Below, one piece after another: positions 31,688 through 41,949 of a stretch of 64,000 nucleotides of DNA. Location: assembly GCA_036927565.1 (NCBI GenBank), contig JAYESD010000002.1:220909882-220973881 (forward strand). The letters run 5' to 3'. How positions within the stretch are numbered: position 1 is the first letter of the stretch; each line of letters begins with the position of its first letter. The notes beneath the pieces were generated by a model. That model made no database searches. It was not told where the DNA came from and worked only from the letters and a program-made list of their open reading frames with translations. The position numbers were made by a program, and so were the translations under genes. The DNA is from Tuctoria greenei (taxonomy: Eukaryota; Streptophyta; Magnoliopsida; Poales; Poaceae).

Positions 31688-33532
31688 TGTAAGACCTATG
31701 TGTGCTGAATACATTGGCTTGTAGTGAATACACTTGCTTTGATGATAAAAGTTTTGAATATCACTAAAACACCTTTTTTATTAAGGTCCGACTCTAGCTC
31801 CGAGCTACAGCAAGGTCCGACGGTAGGTCCGGCTTGTTTTGGGTAGCTCCGGCTATGTTCGAAGCTAGGTCCGACTTCTTGGTAAGGTCCGACTAGCTTT
31901 GGTTAGCTTCGGTGAGCTTTATCTTTAGCTCCGGCATGTCTTTGATAGCTCTGGCATGCTTTTGTTAAGCTCCGACGTACTTTGTCTAGCTCCAGTTTTT
32001 GGGTTTACTAGTTCCGACTAGTTCTGGTTAGCTCCGGCGCTAGGTCCTGCTAGTTTTGGTAAGTTCCGGTGTGAGGTTCTACTAGCTTTTGTTAGCTCCG
32101 GCTCAAGGTCCGGGTTGCTCTGGCAAGGTCCGGAACTTGACCGTAGTGCTTCTGCTTTTCATTTGCAATGTTTCGTACTTGCTTTACATTGTTGGAAAGA
32201 TTGCTTAGTATCCATTTGCTAAGTTTTTGGTGCGTTTTTGTTGATATGGATAATCTCGTGTTACTGTGATTTTGCAACATGCTTAAGTGAGGTTCTCACG
32301 TAGGGTGTTGTGTTCGAAACTAACTTGAGTCAAGTCGAGGACTTGGGCTCGTATGGATTGGTTGTTTATTCATGTGCAGGTGTTGCTTGAGTTCAAGACA
32401 TGGCTGGTGACGGGATCCATTGGACTAGTCTCAGGGGGGGAGATGAGGTTCCAACAACCAAATTCAGGAGGAATTGTGGTTGATCTGATCAGGAGGTTGC
32501 GCAGCATGATTGAATCAAGAACAATGCATATGAAGGTATCATGGACGTCATTGGAATATGTTTGCACATATGCAAGGAGTGCATGGACGTGGCTACATGG
32601 TTCCGAGACGTGATGAAGAGATGTGGACGTAAAGAATTTGTCGGAAAGGTCCAACCGACTAGGTTATGGACTCAGACTGCGGCTGAGTCGGGTTTGACTC
32701 AAATATGGAAAGATTTGAGTTGGTTATGATAGGATTTCGTGTGGGTCACGAATTTGAGTTGTTTAGGAATGTGGGATACGTTCCTAAGGTGTTTGGAAGT
32801 CTTAAGATTGCTTCTATCTGCGTATAGAAGAATCTTGAGCAGTTATGGAAAGTTACGATTCGTGATCTGAGTAGGATTGGAGTCCTAGTTGATATTGGGT
32901 TGGCCTAAGGGCTGGTTATATAAGCAAGGGAGCCCAGAGCTCGTGGGGAACAACTTTGGGGCTGTTCCTCTTGTGTTCTATTGAATAAAATTCGAAGTTT
33001 GAAGGAACTTTTGTGCCTTGTTCGTCCGACTTGTTCAAGATAAGTTTTACTCGTCGAGTTTCCGGACAGCACTACCTTTCGTTGGTGGTTTTATCATAAC
33101 TCGAGTTTTAGTGATCCAATTGACGTGATTCTTTTTGGGTTGTCTTCATAACTTGATTGTCTATCATCTGTCAAAATTTCACGGTCATTGGATTTGTGGT
33201 CTATGATCTACACGAGTTTCTTTGCAGTGTTCCAGAACTGTTTTTCTCGGGTAGGACAGATTGACCATTGTTTGATCTTTCGATCATAACTTGAGTTTTT
33301 CTCGATGGATTTGAGTGATTCTTTTTGTGCTGTCTTTGTGGTTTGATTCTCTCTGATATCTATCACTTTTTGCACGGTGAAACACGTTTAGATTAGTCTC
33401 ACACACGATTTCTTCAACAGATCGTTTTTCTGCCGAAGGGTTTGGGGTTTAATTGTTTCCGCTGCGTAAGATTTTTAAATCTACCATTCACCCCCCCCTC
33501 TGGTAGCTTTTCACGTTCTCTTCGATCCTACA
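31688..33532 (+). repeat. 5' LTR of the copia element
   Basis: TGTAAGACC at the start and GATCCTACA at the end. It holds an array of AGCTCCGGC-type repeats at 31786-32150 and a TATA box (GGTTATATAAGC) near 32915. Confidence 0.93.
31786..32150. repeat. AGCTCCGGC/AGGTCCGAC array in the 5' LTR
   Basis: About fifteen degenerate units of 20-30 bp with the words TAGCTCCGGC and AGGTCCGAC. The 3' LTR copy (38985-39360) has one extra unit of about 21 bp. Confidence 0.75.
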
Positions 33533-33534
33533 AT

Positions 33535-33547
33535 TGGTATCAGAGCC
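33535..33547 (+). other. Primer-binding site (initiator tRNA-Met)
   Basis: TGGTATCAGAGCC two bases after the 5' LTR, the usual copia primer site. Confidence 0.93.
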
Positions 33548-33594
33548 ACAGTGCTCTAATCTTTGTGATTTGCGCGTTTTTTTGACTAATCATC

Positions 33595-35891
33595 ATGGAG
33601 AAGTACTCCGCCAAACCTTGTGTGTTAGCTGGTATTGATTTTCAGGTTTGGAAGGCACGCATGGAGGCTTTCATCCAGGCACAAGGCTTGCAATATGGGA
33701 GAAGGTATACAAGCCTTACGAAGTGCCATCAAACAATCAAGTTACAGCTACAAATTTGAGAGATGTCGTCAACAACAACAAGGCTCGGAACTTGATCATA
33801 CAAGGATTAACACAAAGCGACTTCGATCGTGTTGCACACCTCCGATCTGCATACGATGTGTGGAAAGCACTTTGTGACTACCATGAAGGATCCAACACGA
33901 TCAAAGAGGTAAGGCAAGACATGTTCAAGAAAGAATACATGCGCTTCGAGATGCAACCCGGTGAGTCTATTGATGACCTTTTTGCTCGCTTTAATAAAAT
34001 TCTCAGCAACTTGCAAAGCGTCAATGTTAATTTTTCAGATGCTGAAAATGCTAGGCAATTGTTAAGTGCATTAGACATGTCAATTTGGGAGATGAAAGTT
34101 ACATCTATTCGTGATTCTACTGTCATGAGTACACTTACTTTAGATGTGCTATATTCCAAGCTAAAAACTCATGAAATTGATATAATATCACGTAAGAACC
34201 CCAACAAGTCTATTACTTTTGTTTCTCAACATGATATGCCTAGCTCCGGCCAATCTTCATCTTGTAGTACACTTGCTTTGTTGTCCTCTCTAACCCTTGA
34301 ATAGATTGAGGAGTTTCCAGAGGAGGAGCTAGCACTTCTCTCTACGAGGTTCTCAAAAGCATTGCAAAATGTGAGAACTAGAAGGAGAGGAAGCTCCGAA
34401 CCTCAACGATGCTTCGAATGTGGTAAGACAGGACATTTTCGTTCAGATTGCCCTAACCTTTCAGGTCCTACTTCCCGGAATGAAAAGAAAACAAGAACGA
34501 AGCACTCCTCTACAAAAGATACGAAGAAAAAGAAGGGTACCATAGGATGCAAGATGATTAACAGCTTCATCACCGCACTTCAAGAACTTAGTTCAAGTGA
34601 TGTAGACTTTGAAAGTGATGAAGATGATGACGATCTGGCCAACTTATGCTTCATGGCGGGCAAAACAAGATCAAGATCAAGTCAGGAGGATGCAGAACAC
34701 AACAATGAAGACGATGAGGTATGTTCTACCTGCAATGAAATGTGTGATGCTATTTCTCGTGCAACTATTATTGTCAAGAAAAAGGACAAAAAGCTTAGGT
34801 ATAATGCTGCTAAAATTGAATCACTAGAATCTGAAATTAACCGTTTAAAATCTTTGATTCCTAGTGATGAGGCATGTCCCTAATGTGACTTAATCTATGA
34901 ACAATTGTCCACATTAAGAAGTGCACACTCCTCAACTCTAGATAGACTTGATGAAGAAATTGAAAAGAACAAAGAGCTTGCTGCACTTAATGATAAAAAC
35001 TTGAAAGATGCTAGCTGTTCTACAATTGATTTGCATTGTTCTACTTGTGATGATCTTGATAAGAAACTACAGGATGCTATGAATGAAATTTCAATATTGA
35101 ACAATGCTTTACGTTCTCATGAAGTTAAATTTTGTTCCAATTGAAAACTAAAAAGAAAAACTTCATGTGAAAATTTCCTTGATCTGTCCAATAAACTTGA
35201 TGACATGCATAGGACATTAGATCAGTTTTGTAATGGGAATAAGAACCTAAACTTACTGCTAAATTCTTCCAAGTCTTGCAATGATAAAACTGGTTTAGGT
35301 TTTGATTCTCATGCTCATGCTAAGGCACATCCACCTAAAATTGTAAAGTCATTAGGAAGTGGTTTGATTCAAACAGTTCCTAAACAAAAAGGAGTGGTTT
35401 TTAAATCTGCAGGAGTGTTGCTTCATTCTTTTTCAAATAAAAATATTGCTTGCTCATCTAGACATGAAAACGAAGTTAAATTTCATTGTACCTTCTGTGG
35501 TAGAGATGGTCATGTCATAGATTTTTGTTATAGACTAGCTAAACAACAGAAAAGGGAAAGAATGGTTGCTAGATCTCATAACTTTCATGCAAAATTTGCT
35601 GCACACATTGAACCGAATGTACAACCTGCTGTTTTGAGTCAAAAACATTCAAAGTTTACCTCCGGACCTTCTGTTTTTGCCTCCGGAGCTACTGATTTTT
35701 GTGCTACACAAGTAACACCTTATAGGTCAGTAGTTAAGTATAAAAAATCTCAAACCTTGACTCATAAACCTGCTGTTTTGTCTCAGCTCTCGCGTGTTTT
35801 TCCTGCTGCACATCGCGTGACTCAGTACTGGATTCCTAAATGCCTTTTGACTAACCCCAGTATTGAGTCAACGACGTATTGTACTTTTATG
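33595..35891 (+). pseudogene. Copia gag with two zinc knuckles and coiled coil (interrupted)
   Basis: The ATG at 33595 gives MEKYSAKPCVLAGIDF; a one-base change near 33690 shifts to the frame used from there to the end of pol. The gag core (YDVWKALCDYHEGS, FEMQPGESIDDLFARFNKIL) is followed by a CCHC knuckle (CFECGKTGHFRSDC, 34408), acidic and coiled-coil parts, and a second CCHC (CTFCGRDGHVIDFC, 35492). In-frame stops stand at 34302-34304, 34881-34883 and 35142-35144. Two knuckles and a long spacer are typical of SIRE gag. Confidence 0.88.
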
Positions 35892-35894
35892 TAG

Positions 35895-37898
35895 GTTACA
35901 CGTTTGAGGAAGAAGAACATTTGGATTGTGGATTCAGGTTGCTCACGCCACATGACCGGTAACAAAGATTGGTTCTCCTCCCTCTCTTTTGTGTCACGTG
36001 TAGAAAATGTTACTTTTGCCGATAATTCTTCAACTCCTATAATTGCTAAGGGTTCGGTTAGAGTAAATGATCACTACACTTTGAAGGATGTGGAACTTGT
36101 CAAAAATTTGAAATATAACTTGCTTTCTGTTGCACAATAATTGCTAGATGAAAATCTAGAAGTTATTTTCAATAAAAACTGCTGCAAAGTTGTAGGTTCA
36201 AATAGTGAGCTTATTTTTAACATGTCTCGGTTTGGAAGAGTTTTTAAAGCTGATTTTGATATGTCTTCCTCTAAGCATAGGTGCCTAGTTGCTAATGATT
36301 CAAAGGACATATATTTTTGGCATTATAGACTTGGTCACGCAGGCTTTGATCACCTAACGCGTGTTAGTGCTCTTGATCGCATACGTGGGCTTCCTAAGCT
36401 TAAAGGGGACAAAGAAATTGTTTGCTCTTCTTGTAGACATGCTAAGATGGTTGTAGGTTCACATACTCCTCTCACAATGATCATGACAACTGAACCATGT
36501 CAACTTTTGCATCTTGACACCGTAGGACCTCCACGTGTTCAATCCTTCGGAGGTAAATGGTATGTTCTTGTTATCGTTGATGATTATTCTAGATACTCTT
36601 GGGTTTACTTTATGGCGTCTAAGAATGAAGTTTTTAGTCACTTTAGAACTTTATTTCTTATATTATCAATTGATCACCCAGGGTCATTAAAAGCAATTAG
36701 AAGTGATAATGTAACTGAATTTAAAAATCAATATTTTGATCACTTTTGTGCTGAAAATACAATAGAACATCAATTCTCTTCACCATATGTACCTCAACAA
36801 AACTGTGTTGTAGAAAGAAAGAACAGAACCTTAGTTGAGATGGCTAGGACTATGCTTGATGAATATCAAACTCCTAGGAAATTTTGGGCTGATGCGTTAG
36901 CAACCGCTTGTTATGTCTCAAATTGTGTTTTCTTGCGTGCTAAGCTAGGTAAAACACCATATGAGCTTCGGTTTGGACATAGGCCTAGTGTTACACACTT
37001 TCGGGTCTTTGGTTGCAAATGCTTTGTTAAGAAACATGGTAATCTTGATAAATTTGAACCTAGATCCATTGATGGCATGTTTCTTGGTTATCCATCTCAT
37101 ACTAGAGGCTACCGTGTGCTTTTACTTGACACTAACAAAATTGTGGAGACTTGTGAAGTGTCTTTTGATGAAGCTAGCCCAGGTACTAGCTCCAGTGTTG
37201 CAGGACCAGATCCGTATCCTCAGGGGGAGGGTATTTTCGAAGATGAAGAAGAGCCGGTGATACTGCCTGGTAGTTCCGAAGTTGACACGTGTCCAGCTCC
37301 GGACATTGAACAAGCTCCGGCTATCACCTATGCTGGTCCTGATCATCCACAAGTCACAAGCTCATCAATCTACGATGAACCTAATGAAGAAGAAGCTTGT
37401 GAGACATCTGTTCCCTTACGTTTTTACAAAGATCATCCCCCACAACAGATGATTGGAAGCTTGCACGAACGAGTCACACGGTCCAGGTTTTGCGATCCAA
37501 ACTCTCATTCTCATTCTGCTTTTGTTGCTTCTTTTGAACTCAAAGATATATCACACGCACTCACTAATGAATCTCGGATTATTGCCATGCAAGAAGAGTT
37601 AGAAAATTTTGAAAGAAATAATGTTTGGAAACTTGTACCTCCACCTCAAGGTCACACTTTAATTGGAACTAAATGGGTATTTAAAAATAAACAAAGTGAG
37701 GATGGGGTTGTGGTTAGGAATAAGGCTAGGTTGGTTGCTCAAGGTTTCACTCAAGTTGAAGGTCTAGATATTGATGAAACTTTTGCTCCTGTCTCTAGAT
37801 TAGAAGCCATAAGAATTTTGTTGGCTTTTGCAGCATCTAAAGGTTTTAAGCTATATCAAATGGATGTTAAAAGTGCTTTTATTAATGGCTTAAATTGA
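35895..37898 (+). pseudogene. Copia protease, integrase and truncated RT
   Basis: The same frame as gag continues after a TAG at 35892-35894. Protease: WIVDSGCSRHMTG. A TAA at 36138-36140 follows. Integrase: zinc residues in YRLGHAGF and CSSCRHAKM, then Asp in LHLDTVGP, Asp in IRSDNVTEF and Glu in VVERKNR; the last two motifs have N(V) and C where G is usual. RT begins with NVWKLVPPP and WVFKNKQSEDG, reaches the first catalytic motif YQMDVKSAFINGLN and stops at 37896. The YVDD motif, the rest of RT and RNase H (more than 1 kb) are missing. Confidence 0.9.
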
Positions 37899-38887
37899 GG
37901 GGGAGTTTTTGAAACTTAGGAAGTCTTTGTGTGAATCTGAAATTAAAATAATATGAGCATAGTATTTCATACATATATGACTCTGTGATTCCTTTTACAT
38001 GCTGAAAGTTCTTACTACATTACTCGTGTTATACATTTTGTAGTTTTTGCCATGTCTAGTAATTGGAATAATTACTTACACTAAAACTGTTCATGGTCGA
38101 ACTTTCTTACTGTTTTGAACTTGTTACATGTTCACAAGTGCTTTTAATCATTTATAATTAATCAAGTAATCAACTCAGATGTTGAGTTTTTTTGAAAAAA
38201 TATAAATTGAGAAAAGATCAAGAGAATATGCATGCATCGCACTTCTTCTTTTGAGATAGCTTATCATTGCACTTAGATATGAACTTGGACGAAGTTGTGT
38301 ATGACTAAAACCTTGTCCTTAAGCTTCTGATTGTCAAATGACATAGGCTTGGCTTGGTTGGTTAGAATAAGGCAGATGCACATATAATCTCTTGCAAATA
38401 TCATATGATCTAAATTTGTGTTTTGAAAAATAATAAAATGCAGCAACTAGTGTCATGCTTTCAAGTTATGAAATAGTTAAGTTTGTGAGATCATGACTTG
38501 CTTAAATTGAAAATTACATATGATCTCTAGCATGACTTACACTACTTTATGTATTTCTTTGATGTGATAATGCAAGGTACTTGATAGTATGACTTGGATG
38601 AGCTTTGTTTATATGTATATGTTATAATATGCTCATAGCAACTAAAGGGGGAGAGAAAATTTGTTTATATGCTCATGACTTGCTGAATAAATTGTCAAAG
38701 GGGGAGAGATAAGCATGAAGAGAAAGAGATAATAAAGGGGAGAAATAATATGGGATAATTTTTTGATTTTTCTTCTCATTTTACTTTTGATTTACAAAGG
38801 GGAGAAATTGTTTTCAAAACTTTTATGTGAATAAGCCAATGTTCGGATTTTAAATGGTGTTGCCAATGCATTCATCAAGGGGGAGAT
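37899..38887 (+). other. 3' untranslated region with repeated purine tracts, and PPT
   Basis: No coding capacity. Purine tracts of the type AAAGGGGGAGA occur near 37897, 38644, 38697, 38734, 38796 and finally at 38877-38887 directly before the 3' LTR, where the last serves as the polypurine tract for plus-strand priming. Confidence 0.75.
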
Positions 38888-40749
38888 TGTAAGACCTATG
38901 TGTGCGGAATACATTGGCTTGTAGTGAATACACTTGCTTTGACGATAAAAGTTTTGAATATCACTAAAACACCTTTTTATCAAGGTCCGACTCTAGCTCT
39001 GAGCTACAGCAAGGTCCGACGGTAGGTCCGGCTTGTTTTGGGTAGCTCCGGCTATGTTCGAAGCTAGGTCCGACTTCTTGGTAAGGTCCGACTAGCTTTG
39101 GTTAGCTCCGGTGAGCTTTATCTTTAGCTCTGGCATGTCTTTGATAGCTCCGGCATATACTTGATAGCTCCGGCATGCTTTTGCTAAGCTCCGACGTACT
39201 TTGTCTAGCTCCGGTTTTTGGGTTTACTAGTTCCGACTAGTTCTGGTTAGCTCCAGCGCTAGGTCCTGCTAGTTTTTGTAAGCTCTGGTGCTAGGTTCTA
39301 CTAGCTTTTGTTAGATCCGGCACAAGGTCCGGGTTGCTCTGGCAAGGTCCGGAACTTGACCGTAGTGCTTCTACTTTTCATTTGCAATGTTTCGTACTTG
39401 CTTTACATTGTTGGAAAGATTGCTTAGTATTCATTTGCTAAGTTTTTGGTGCGTTTTGGTTGATATGGATAATGTCGTGTTACTGTGATTTTGCAACATG
39501 CTTATGTGAGGTTCTCACGTAGGGTGTTGTGTTCGGAACTAACTTGAGTCAAGTCGAGGACTTGGGCTCGTATGGATTTGTTGTTTATTCATGTGCAGGT
39601 GTTGCTTGAATTCAAGACATGGCTGGTGACGGGATCCATTGGACTAGTCTCAGGGAGGAGATGAGATTCCAACAACCAAATTCAGGAGGAATTGTGGTTG
39701 AGCTGATCAGGAGGTTGCGCAGCATGATTGAATCAAGAATAATGCATATGAAAGTATCGTGGACGTCATTGGAAGATGTTTGCACGTATGCAAGGAGTGC
39801 ATGGACGTGGCTGCATGGTTCCGAGACGTGATGAAGAGATGTGGATGTAAAGAATTTGTCGGAAAGGTCCAACCGACTAGGTTATGGACTTAGGCTGCAG
39901 CTGAGTCGGGTTTGACTCAAATATGGAAAGATTTGAGTTGGTTATGATAGGATTTCGTGTGGGTCACGAATTTGAGTTGTTTAGGAATGTGGGATACGTT
40001 CCTAAGGTGTTTGGAAGTCTTAAGATTGCTTCTATCTGCGTATAGAAGAATCTTGAGCAGTTATGGAAAGTTACGATTCGTGATCTGAGTAGGATTGGAG
40101 TCCTAGTTGATATTGGGTTGGCCTAAGTGCTGGTTATATAAGCAAGGGAGCTCAGAGCTCGTAGGGCACGACTTTGGGGCTTTTCCTCTTGTGTTCTATT
40201 GAATAAAATTCGTAGTTTGAAGGAACTTTTGTGCCTTGTTCGTCCGACTTGTTCAGGACAAGTTTTACTCGTCGAGTTTCTTGACAGCACTACCTTTCGT
40301 TGGTGGTATTATCATAACTCGAGTTTTACTGATCCAAATGACGTGATTCTTTTTGGTTTGTCTTTACAACTTGATTGTCTATCATCTGTCAAAATTTCAC
40401 GGTCATTGGATTTGTGGTCTATGATCTACACGAGTTTCTCTGCAGCGTTCCAGAACTGTTTTTCTCGGGTAGGACAGATTGACCATTGTTTGATCTTTCG
40501 ATCATAACTTGAGTTTTTCTCGACGGATTTGAGTGATTCTTTTTGTGTTGTCTTCAAGGCTTGATTCTATATGGTACTTATCACTTTTGTCACGGTGAAA
40601 CACGTTTATATTAGTCTCACACACGATTTCTTCAACAGATTGTTTTTCTGCCGAAGGGTTTGGGGTTTAATTGTTTCCGCTGCGTAAGATTTTTAAATCT
40701 ACCATTCACCCCCCTTCTGGTAGCTTTTAACGTGCTCTTCGATCCTACT
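38888..40749 (+). repeat. 3' LTR of the copia element
   Basis: Aligns along its whole length with 31688-33532, with scattered substitutions of a few percent by eye and an extra repeat unit near 39150. TATA box GGTTATATAAGC near 40134. The last base pair of the terminus has changed (CCTACT instead of CCTACA). Confidence 0.92.
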
Positions 40750-40808
40750 GTTTTCGATGACGCAGGCGCTTCACCACCGGACAAACCAAAAAAGCCTCGG
40801 TGTTGAGT

Positions 40809-40881
40809 GGCATGCAAGTTTTTTGATGAAAAACTGACTGCGGGCCCCGCAGTCAATTTTTCAACAAAAAATTTGCATGCC
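40809..40881. repeat. 73-bp near-perfect palindrome
   Basis: Arms of about 36 bp with about four mismatches meet at GCGGG/CCCGC. A transcript could form a long hairpin. It lies inside the larger inverted-repeat element. Confidence 0.85.
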
Positions 40882-40895
40882 GCCCGCTTGCCTCC

Positions 40896-41215
40896 TCCCA
40901 TTTTTACTCCCATGCATACTCCAGCTGACGTGTCATCATCTTATTTGTTGTGAAGGTATGGTAGTTAAACTAAGCATTAATAAAGGGGCCAATAACATTT
41001 TGACACATCAGCGGGATGACGCATGGGAGGACAGAATAGGAGGGACACGACTTGTATACTCCCATTCAGTGCTTCCATGCGTGCTCCTACTTAAGTGTCA
41101 TGATTTTATTGGCCCTTTCATTTACCAAACATAATGTCTGATTTAACTTCAACCAATTAGATGATGACACAAAAGCGGGAGTACGCATGGAAGCACAAAC
41201 GGGAGCACTGAAGTT
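40896..41215. mobile_element. Nested inverted-repeat MITE
   Basis: The left arm (CATGCATACTCC, GTGTCATCATCTTATT, GGGGCCAATAA) mirrors the right arm (TTATTGGCCC, TTAGATGATGACAC, GGGAGTACGCATG). The ends are not sharply defined. Confidence 0.7.
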
Positions 41216-41257
41216 GCCTCCGGACCGCCACAGTTAGTTTGTCATCATGAAATTTGC

Positions 41258-41605
41258 ATGCATATCATAACCGAGGCTTTGCTGGTTTGTCTGGTGGTAA
41301 ACCGCATGAGTCATCAGAAACCTAGATGGAGTTGGAGGATAGGAATCAGAACATACCTACAGGGTCTTCCAACCACCAGCGGGGATGCAAGACAGGGGTT
41401 ATGGTACACACCGGCACACCCGGACTGTACATATGTGCCAGTGAAGATGGAACTCATCAGTCTCACGGTTATGGATAGAAAAAAGGAAGAAGGAAAAGCA
41501 TGGCGCGCGTTTCGATTTATGAACCGTGAGACTGCTGACTTCCACTCTAATTGGCCAGTTCCCGATGCAGCTGAGTCATTGTTGTTGTACGTGGTGTTTG
41601 GATGA
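41258..41605 (+). other. Open frame of 115 codons, unrecognised
   Basis: An uninterrupted frame starting in the inverted-repeat arm and running outward. Its composition (MDRKKEEGKAWRAFRFMNRE) looks protein-like but I recognise no domain. No promoter is visible. It may be a captured gene fragment or chance. Confidence 0.2.
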
Positions 41606-41949
41606 GACAATGCAACTTGTGGTCATAACGATAAGAATTAAAAAGAGGAGTATATCAGATTCAAAATTCTTCATTAAGCCAGGTTGTATGATGGCCGGAC
41701 ACTCTCCAATCGACATAGATTGAAGTGGATCCACTCCTACCCAAACGAGGAAAATTTTTTATAGATACGGTATGCATATCCAAGGTTGTGCATACCGTTC
41801 CACATTTGTGACATGTGTCCACATGAACGGACGGATGAAGTAGTTGCATGACTGTGACATGTGTGCACATGAACGAACGAGGTCTCGTATAATGTTCGGA
41901 CATGACAGGGATAACGCCTAGATTAATTCCAGGAATCATATCCTCGTCA
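41606..41949. other. No gene recognised
   Basis: Intergenic DNA between the open frame and the tandem array. A short direct repeat, GTGACATGTGTGCACATGAACG and its near copy, occurs near 41810-41875. Confidence 0.4.

Larger units (their letters stand above)
31688..40749 (+). mobile_element. SIRE/Maximus-type copia retrotransposon, RT-deleted
   Basis: Two long LTRs (31688-33532 and 38888-40749) flank a plus-strand gag-pol. The initiator-tRNA-Met primer site TGGTATCAGAGCC is at 33535-33547 and the polypurine tract AAGGGGGAGAT at 38877-38887. Left flank GTTTC and right flank GTTTTC look like a 5-bp target duplication with one extra T. Two zinc knuckles in gag and a long purine-repeat 3' region fit SIRE/Maximus. 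The pol frame ends inside RT, so the element lacks the RT active site and RNase H. Confidence 0.9.
40750..41345. mobile_element. Inverted-repeat (foldback-like) DNA element, target of the copia insertion
   Basis: The arm ACCACCGGACAAACCAAAAA with AGCCTCGG and GGCATGCAAG (40772-40820) mirrors CTTTGCTGGTTTGTCTGGTGG with CCGAGG and TTTGCATGC (41252-41296). The arms continue outward through GATGAC/GTCATC and, across the copia insertion, through the CTAGGTTTC block at 31679-31687. A 73-bp palindrome (40809-40881) and a second inverted-repeat unit (40896-41215) lie inside. No transposase is present. The superfamily is unknown. Confidence 0.7.
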
